Assembly (NCBI RefSeq): GCF_000003605.2
Contig: NW_003112982.1
Location: forward strand, 1-11,300
From: Saccoglossus kowalevskii
Taxonomy: Eukaryota > Hemichordata > Enteropneusta > Harrimaniidae
Length of the DNA: 11,300 bases
Direction: 5' to 3'
Position 1 is the first letter of the stretch; every line of letters starts with the position of its first letter. The position numbers were made by a program, and so were the translations under genes. Below are positions 7,181 through 11,300 of the stretch, in pieces. The notes under the pieces are model-generated. The model was not told the origin of the DNA, did not search any database, and was given only the letters and a program-made list of their open reading frames with translations.

Positions 7181-8243
7181 CTGCAAGACAGAAACAAAAT
7201 ACATTAGTATAAAGCGAACACTACGGCCGGTTATTACATAACGTACTCGCTATGTCTGATTAGGCTATCTTGGTACTTAAACTAATACTTGCGTTTATAA
7301 TCTCTTTTTCAGACAAAATGTAAACACTTAATTCCAATAGTGTTATAATCTCCTCATCGAAGGTACAAAAATAACACATAAGCTCTGCCAGTTCTATTTT
7401 TAAAATTAATTTAATTTCAGTCGGTAATACAAAGCCCTGATCAAATTCACACCTCAAGTACATTGTCAACGATATGTAAAAACGGCCTGTCGACACCCAC
7501 CCACGGACAAGTCGGACGGACCGACAGACAGTGCCCCGAGCGATATTAACTCTTTTATATTACGTACACCAGACAGTGCCCGCGGCAAGGATGGGGACTT
7601 CACACATCTCTGTCTGGAAAACATGCGCGTATCGAATCCTTAAATCAAGGGGCTTTGCAAGTAAACACAGACTGTTAATTGTTTACCTACAATGTCGGAA
7701 ACATGTATGTTGGTTTTGCGATGATTGTCCAATTACAAATAAACCTCGAATTTCAAAATTAGGATGCTCAAGTGAAATACTAACTTGCATATATGTAACA
7801 ACACTCGGCAAGTATTTATATATATAATCAAATCAAAGTTGAAATCTACAACCGATTGATGAATAAAAAAAATACTCACCGGCTAAACGCGAAAAGAAAC
7901 TTCGGATGGTATCTGATTTTCTGAGAGCTTTCTTCTCGTACTTCGTAGTTTGTCCTGAGTGCTGCAAGGCATTATATAAATCCAGCATAAAAGTCGGTGA
8001 AGCAATGCGTTGTCTTGGTAACGTGTGGTTAAATTCTACGGCTAATGTATCGATAGAACCACCAAAGTTTTTCATCTGTGATACAGTCTTCTCTGATGAT
8101 GCGTCGCTGGATTCATCCTTGTGATAGATAAGTATTTCTTCAGGTCCGCCAAAATGTGTAGGAACCATTGAAGAGTCATCGGAAGTGACGTAGAATGCTG
8201 GGACGACGATGATAAAAATCAGGATAACGGTAATAGGCATCAT
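6120..8243 (-). CDS. nodal: Nodal-type TGF-beta ligand precursor (two exons)
   Basis: A secreted TGF-beta ligand precursor, spliced as 8243-7880 joined to 7180-6120; 364 + 1061 bases give exactly 475 codons including TAA, so 474 residues. Order of parts: signal peptide (about 1-21), TGF-beta prodomain (about 30-262, with the motifs ASPTFMLDLYNAL at 81-93 and LRLAELRFPFP at 149-159), a charged linker (263-367), and the cysteine-knot ligand with seven cysteines at 374, 403, 407, 439, 440, 471 and 473. IGWGSWII, PKKFNAYQC and DMIVEECGC separate Nodal from BMP2/4 (which has GW-DWI and a VVEGCGC ending) and from Vg1/GDF1. By family knowledge, Nodal dimers signal through Alk4/7, ActRII and an EGF-CFC co-receptor to Smad2/3, and pattern the embryonic axes, including left-right asymmetry. 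At 474 residues it is longer than vertebrate Nodal (roughly 350-400), owing to the linker. Stop and splice junctions are intact, so it looks functional. Family call is very likely; exact orthology is untested. Confidence 0.93.
7181..7879 (-). other. nodal: nodal intron 1 with Smad-like and forkhead-like motifs
   Basis: A 699-base phase-1 intron with GTGAGT donor (7879-7874) and TTGCAG acceptor (7186-7181). It holds four CAGAC/GTCTG Smad-type motifs: CAGACAG at 7525-7531, CAGACAG at 7570-7576, CTGTCTG at 7610-7616 and CAGAC at 7668-7672. The last directly abuts a forkhead core GTAAACA at 7661-7667; another GTAAACA is at 7320-7326. The first two CAGACAG copies share the longer string AGACAGTGCCC. 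In vertebrates, the first intron of nodal carries a FoxH1/Smad autoregulatory enhancer. The motifs here suggest a comparable element, but I see no exact FoxH1 site, and short motifs arise easily by chance. The + strand open frames in this stretch show no protein-like features. Confidence 0.85.
7880..8243 (-). CDS. nodal: nodal coding exon 1: signal peptide and first half of prodomain
   Basis: This exon encodes residues 1-121 plus the first base of codon 122. The start is a double ATG (8243 and 8240). The second has A at -3 and the better context; no in-frame or other ATG lies in the inferred 5' UTR. Residues 3-19 are strongly hydrophobic (MMPITVILIFIIVVPAFYVT), a signal peptide without a basic n-region; V19 and S21 satisfy the -3/-1 rule for cleavage before Asp22. 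There is one N-glycosylation sequon in the prodomain, N72-H-T. The segment SPTFMLDLYNAL is the conserved prodomain helix found in BMP and Nodal precursors. The exon ends at a consensus donor, reading CCG|GTGAGT on the minus strand, giving a phase-1 intron. Confidence 0.9.
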
Positions 8244-8296
8244 GAGGAATGTTGGATAAGGTACTCAGAGTATGTTCTTCGTGATGAGACTAGCTC

Positions 8297-8331
8297 AGAA
8301 TAACTGGACTCTCTTTACTGGGACTTATATA
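8297..8331 (-). promoter_or_regulatory. nodal: nodal core promoter: TATA box and initiator
   Basis: On the minus strand TATATAAG runs 8331-8324, and TTATTCT (8303-8297) matches the initiator consensus YYANWYY. Its A, at 8301, lies 30 bases from the first T of the TATA box, the usual spacing. Transcription from 8301 would give a 5' UTR of 58 bases to the first ATG, with no upstream ATG. The start site is predicted from sequence, not mapped. Confidence 0.7.
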
Positions 8332-8386
8332 TCCTAGCTGTTTCGGCAAAGTATACAAAGACAACAAGACAAAAGAGCAACTTAAG

Positions 8387-8665
8387 AGGTGTTGGACCAA
8401 ACCATTTTCATCAGAGGGGTGTGATTTTTACAGACGGTGGAGGTGTTTTTTTAAACTCAGTTGGCCCAAAGTTGTCATTAACAGTCTGGTACGTTATACT
8501 GTGTTTCAGAGCTTATATCTTTAATTGAAACTGAAGTGAAAACAAAAAATATGCCATTTTAAAAATGGAAAACTGCAAGCAGACCGAGAGAGGTCATTGC
8601 AATATCTGATGAATTAACCAACAATAGAGGCGGGGAATGCCGATTCTTCAAACACGGAGGTGTGA
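8387..8665. promoter_or_regulatory. proximal upstream region of nodal with T-box-like and Smad-like motifs
   Basis: Starting about 85 bases upstream of the predicted start site are four T-box half-site-like motifs, all in one orientation: AGGTGT at 8387-8392, GGGTGTGA at 8417-8424, AGGTGT at 8441-8446 and the full consensus AGGTGTGA at 8658-8665. Smad-type CAGAC/GTCTG motifs lie among them at 8431-8435, 8484-8488 and 8580-8584, with a nuclear-receptor half-site AGGTCA at 8591-8596 and a Sox core AACAAT at 8620-8625. T-box factors, Sox factors and Smad2/3 regulate nodal genes in other animals. Binding here is inference from motifs alone. Confidence 0.4.
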
Positions 8666-8710
8666 ATATGGTCTAAAAGCGTTGAACGAGACGAGATTAA
8701 ACGTGATAAA

Positions 8711-9209
8711 AACAGTTTTGTCAGATATCTATTAGCTAACAAATACTGATCGTGTTATTGGTTGTAAGTGTGTGTCATTGACATCGATCTGAAACAAGCA
8801 CGTAGTTATGACAAATCAATGTTAAAATTATAAGATACAGAATTCTTACGAATTTGAGTATAATATACTAAGTTACATTCGCCGTATATTATTTCGAACG
8901 AATAGTAGGGGATGTGTTTCTTAACGAATATAACGTGATGTTAAATATCTGAAATACATACATAGTTTTATAGTCAGTACTGTGACAATTAGGAGTAACC
9001 CTGTAGTTTAAAAGGACTGATGTATCGATTGTTCAGTTACGTATGTTTACTCTATTGTGATAACCTAGCAAAATACTACAACGTTCTGTTATAATAATTC
9101 AAAAGTTCAACACAACATATATTAATGCAAAAAAAAACAACTTGTATCGAGTATCGCTTTCTTTAGTGGTAGTACGAATATCGACATTGATAAATATGTC
9201 AGAACTGAT
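8711..9209. repeat. direct duplication, copy 1
   Basis: This stretch matches 10792-11300 in the same orientation over about 500 bases, offset about 2,091-2,094 after a small length difference near the start. A 101-base block beginning at about 8861 has only three differences by eye; other parts are less alike. Copy 1 begins with CAGTTTTGTCAGATATC at 8713 and ends where the window cuts copy 2. There is no coding content. It lies about 400 bases upstream of the nodal promoter. Confidence 0.85.
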
Positions 9210-9649
9210 AGCCCCATGTGAAATTATTGTGTATTTATTTTCATACTCGACATATGTTGTGCATGTTTTCACAGGGGATTACAATGTCTGAGTACAGTCT
9301 GAGTTTCCGATATAAAAGTGTAGTCTTTATTCGCAGAGTAACAAAACTGTGACCAGTGTTGTACTAATATATCGCCGTTTCTAGATATCAACGTGGACAT
9401 ACGTGATGACACATTGTAATATCATTATTTAACTAAATGTTGAACTTTGTGTTAAAGAGATTAGTCACCAATTCCGGGCACATGTACGTTTAATACTATT
9501 GTCTATTTCAATAAAATACTATCGGAGGTCTCACATGGCTGATTTATGTTAGTTCTGATTAGTGAACAAAACTCATACAAATAAATGGTATATCTAATGC
9601 ACTTTCATCAAAGTATTCGTTGTGATAATACAAACAATTCACTCCATCA
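9210..9649. other. AT-rich intergenic stretch, nothing recognisable
   Basis: No coding frame, RNA gene or repeat structure is apparent. Confidence 0.4.
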
Positions 9650-9835
9650 CTTGTTATGGTCGGCGAAGATCAGAAGTCTTTTGTTTGGTATTTAAGATCT
9701 GACCGCCTCATTCACGACTCATATACACCTATGAGGGCGCTAACTACTAGTAAACATTGAATGTAAAAACACGTGCTCTATACAAGACGAACTCGAGCGG
9801 CTACATGAAATATTTCACAGATTTTCAATCAAAAA
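9650..9835. repeat. diverged direct repeat, copy 1
   Basis: It aligns with 10545-10701 through several anchors: GATCTGACCGCC, ATACACCTATGAGGGCGCTAAC (9723-9744) and CGGCTACATGAAAT followed by TCAATCAAA (9798-9833). Spacing differs by about a dozen bases. The GAGGGCGCT core is typical of dispersed repeats. A weak open frame from 9757 to 9963 crosses it and is not protein-like. Confidence 0.55.
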
Positions 9836-10544
9836 CAGAATTAAGAGGAAAAGACCAACATTTTTATCGATTCCCAGTGGTTTTTGGTGATGTTTTTATG
9901 ATTATTTCCAATCAATGTAAACTGGATATAGGCGTTGGATTGGTTCTACCGTTTACGAATTAATATTAGGGACGACTTTAATGATTTCAACGTTATTTTG
10001 TAATCACGAGTAGCCTGATTACTTATAAACATGGATTTACGGTTCTGTTTGTACTGTACTATGTAACAGAAACAACAAGGGCCATTGTCGAATCAACGAA
10101 TAACTAGCTATGATTACGACACAATGGCCGAGTTTACCATTTTTTTAACGTGATTGCGATGACGTCATGGGTGATGTGATTAAACGAGTTTTTGTGAACT
10201 TGCCTTCTGGAGAATAGAATATTCGAAACTTGAGTTAGAGAATCGGTAACCCGGATATCATCGATTCTCGTCATGAGTTTCCGAATTCTCAGTGGCACTG
10301 ATTTGCACTGCACAGGCCATGTCGATTCAACAACAAAAACGCCCCATGTTTTAATACAGTTAGAAAATAATGACTCAAATTATAAATTTGACAGTTATGA
10401 CACTCTGGGTGATGTAATTCAAAACATTATCAGCGAACTTGCATTCAGTAGGATAGGAGTAATTCAAGACCTCAAGAAAAAGTAATTAAAACACACATTA
10501 ATTTTTCGATCTCGAAAACTTGATTACAAAACCACTCCTTTGAT
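9836..10544. other. intergenic stretch with a CRE motif
   Basis: The only strong motif is TGACGTCA at 10160-10167. A 70-codon ATG-initiated frame (10273-10485) has a fairly protein-like composition but no splice context, paralogue or known domain to support it. Confidence 0.4.
10160..10167. promoter_or_regulatory. consensus CRE palindrome TGACGTCA
   Basis: An exact binding site for CREB/ATF-type bZIP factors, about 1.86 kb upstream of the predicted nodal start. bZIP input to nodal is known in sea urchins; a link here is speculative. Confidence 0.35.
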
Positions 10545-10701
10545 CTATTCTGTTGTCATGGTAATATCAATCGCTGATCTTCTGCCGCCACCATAATGGA
10601 CCATACACACCTGTGGGGGCGCTAATAGGGGTGTGTAATGTATGAGTGGAGGGTTCGGTTACGGCGGCGACATGAAATAAATCGGTGAATGTCAATCAAA
10701 T
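10545..10701. repeat. diverged direct repeat, copy 2
   Basis: Partner of the repeat at 9650-9835, with anchors GATCTTCTGCCGCC, ATACACACCTGTGGGGGCGC and CGGCGACATGAAAT followed by TCAATCAAA (10665-10700). It ends about 90 bases before copy 2 of the longer duplication. Confidence 0.55.
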
Positions 10702-10791
10702 ATCTTGTAATGAATACACTTGTGACATTACAGCAGATTGTTTTATTTTGTTCCAATTACATTTTATTGAGTTTCAAATATCCCGGTGTCA

Positions 10792-11300
10792 CACAGTTTT
10801 GTCAGATATCAACTACTGTTACGTAATAAACTATTATAGTGATCGTGTTATTGGTTGTAAGTGTATGTCATTAACATCAACCTAAACCAAGCATGTAATT
10901 ATGACAAACCAATGTTAAAATTATGAGATACAGAATTCTTACGAATTTGAGTATAATATACTAAGTTACATTTGCCGTATATTATTTTGAACGAATAGTA
11001 GGGGATGCGTTTCTTAACGAATATAACGTGATGTTAAATATCTGATATACATACATAGTTTTATAGTCAGTACTGTGACAATCAGGAGTCCCCCTGTAGT
11101 TGAAAAGGACTTATGTATCGATTGTTCAGTTACATATGTTTACTCTATTGTGATAACTTAACAAACTACTACAACGTTCCGTTATTTCCAATGTTCAACA
11201 TCATATTGCGTATATTAATGCAAAAAAAATAACTTCTCTCGAGTATTGCTTTTTCTAGTATTAGTGCGAATATCGACATTGATCAATATGTCAGAGCTGA
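10792..11300. repeat. direct duplication, copy 2 (cut by window end)
   Basis: The second copy starts with CAGTTTTGTCAGATATC at 10794, carries about 12 extra bases before GATCGTGTTATTGG at 10841, and then follows copy 1 closely to the last base. Where they differ, this copy often has TG or CA where copy 1 has CG (about six such sites against two in reverse, counted by eye). Its right end is outside the window. Confidence 0.85.

Noticed and set aside
10273-10485. 70-codon ATG-initiated frame ending DLKKK
   Set aside because: Composition is fairly protein-like, but there is no promoter, splice context, paralogue or known motif. A tblastn search against related genomes would decide it.
1-11300. 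CRISPR array, rRNA genes, intact transposase or reverse transcriptase
   Set aside because: No regularly spaced short repeats, rRNA-like blocks or catalytic motifs were seen on either strand.

Overview
The window looks like nuclear DNA of an invertebrate animal. It is AT-rich, has one intron-containing gene, and is otherwise full of decayed non-coding repeats. The only gene I recognise with confidence is a minus-strand Nodal-type TGF-beta ligand (CDS in two exons, 7880-8243 and 6120-7180, joined across a 699-base intron; 474 residues). Its cysteine-knot domain has Nodal hallmarks (IGWGSWII, PKKFNAYQC, and the ending EDMIVEECGC). Nodal occurs in deuterostomes and lophotrochozoans but not in nematodes or flies. 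An ambulacrarian (hemichordate or echinoderm) or a lophotrochozoan is therefore most likely, and the sequence alone does not decide between them.

Layout, left to right. 1-720: a possible 3' terminal exon of an unidentified plus-strand gene, encoding a membrane segment and a short tail. 720-1280: no recognisable content. 1280-1790: a cluster of three heat-shock elements upstream of a TATA box pointing left, with a stem-loop downstream; no recognisable heat-shock protein follows, so it may come from a mobile element. 2580-2840: two copies of a repeat about 155 bases apart. 3171-4013: a non-coding repeat element bounded by AGTCCCC/GGGGACT, with a 5' hairpin and about four internal units of 125-148 bases. 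4621-4800: a GC-richer island with exon-like and promoter-like signals. 5078-5181: a small inverted repeat. 5960-8335: the nodal transcription unit, from TATA box to poly(A) signal. 8387-8665: proximal upstream DNA rich in T-box-like and Smad-like motifs. 8711-11300: intergenic DNA containing a direct duplication of about 500 bases with a period of about 2.09 kb (the second copy runs off the end), plus a second, more diverged repeat pair.

The nodal unit reads as complete: TATA box, initiator, short 5' UTR, signal peptide, prodomain, convertase sites, seven-cysteine knot, stop, AU-rich 3' UTR and AATAAA. Its unusual point is a roughly 105-residue, highly charged Lys/Arg/Glu/Asp linker between prodomain and ligand. 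The intron and the proximal upstream DNA hold clustered Smad-type (CAGAC), forkhead and T-box motifs, which fits the Nodal autoregulation known in other animals but is only inferred here. I found no CRISPR array, rRNA, convincing tRNA or intact transposase or reverse transcriptase.
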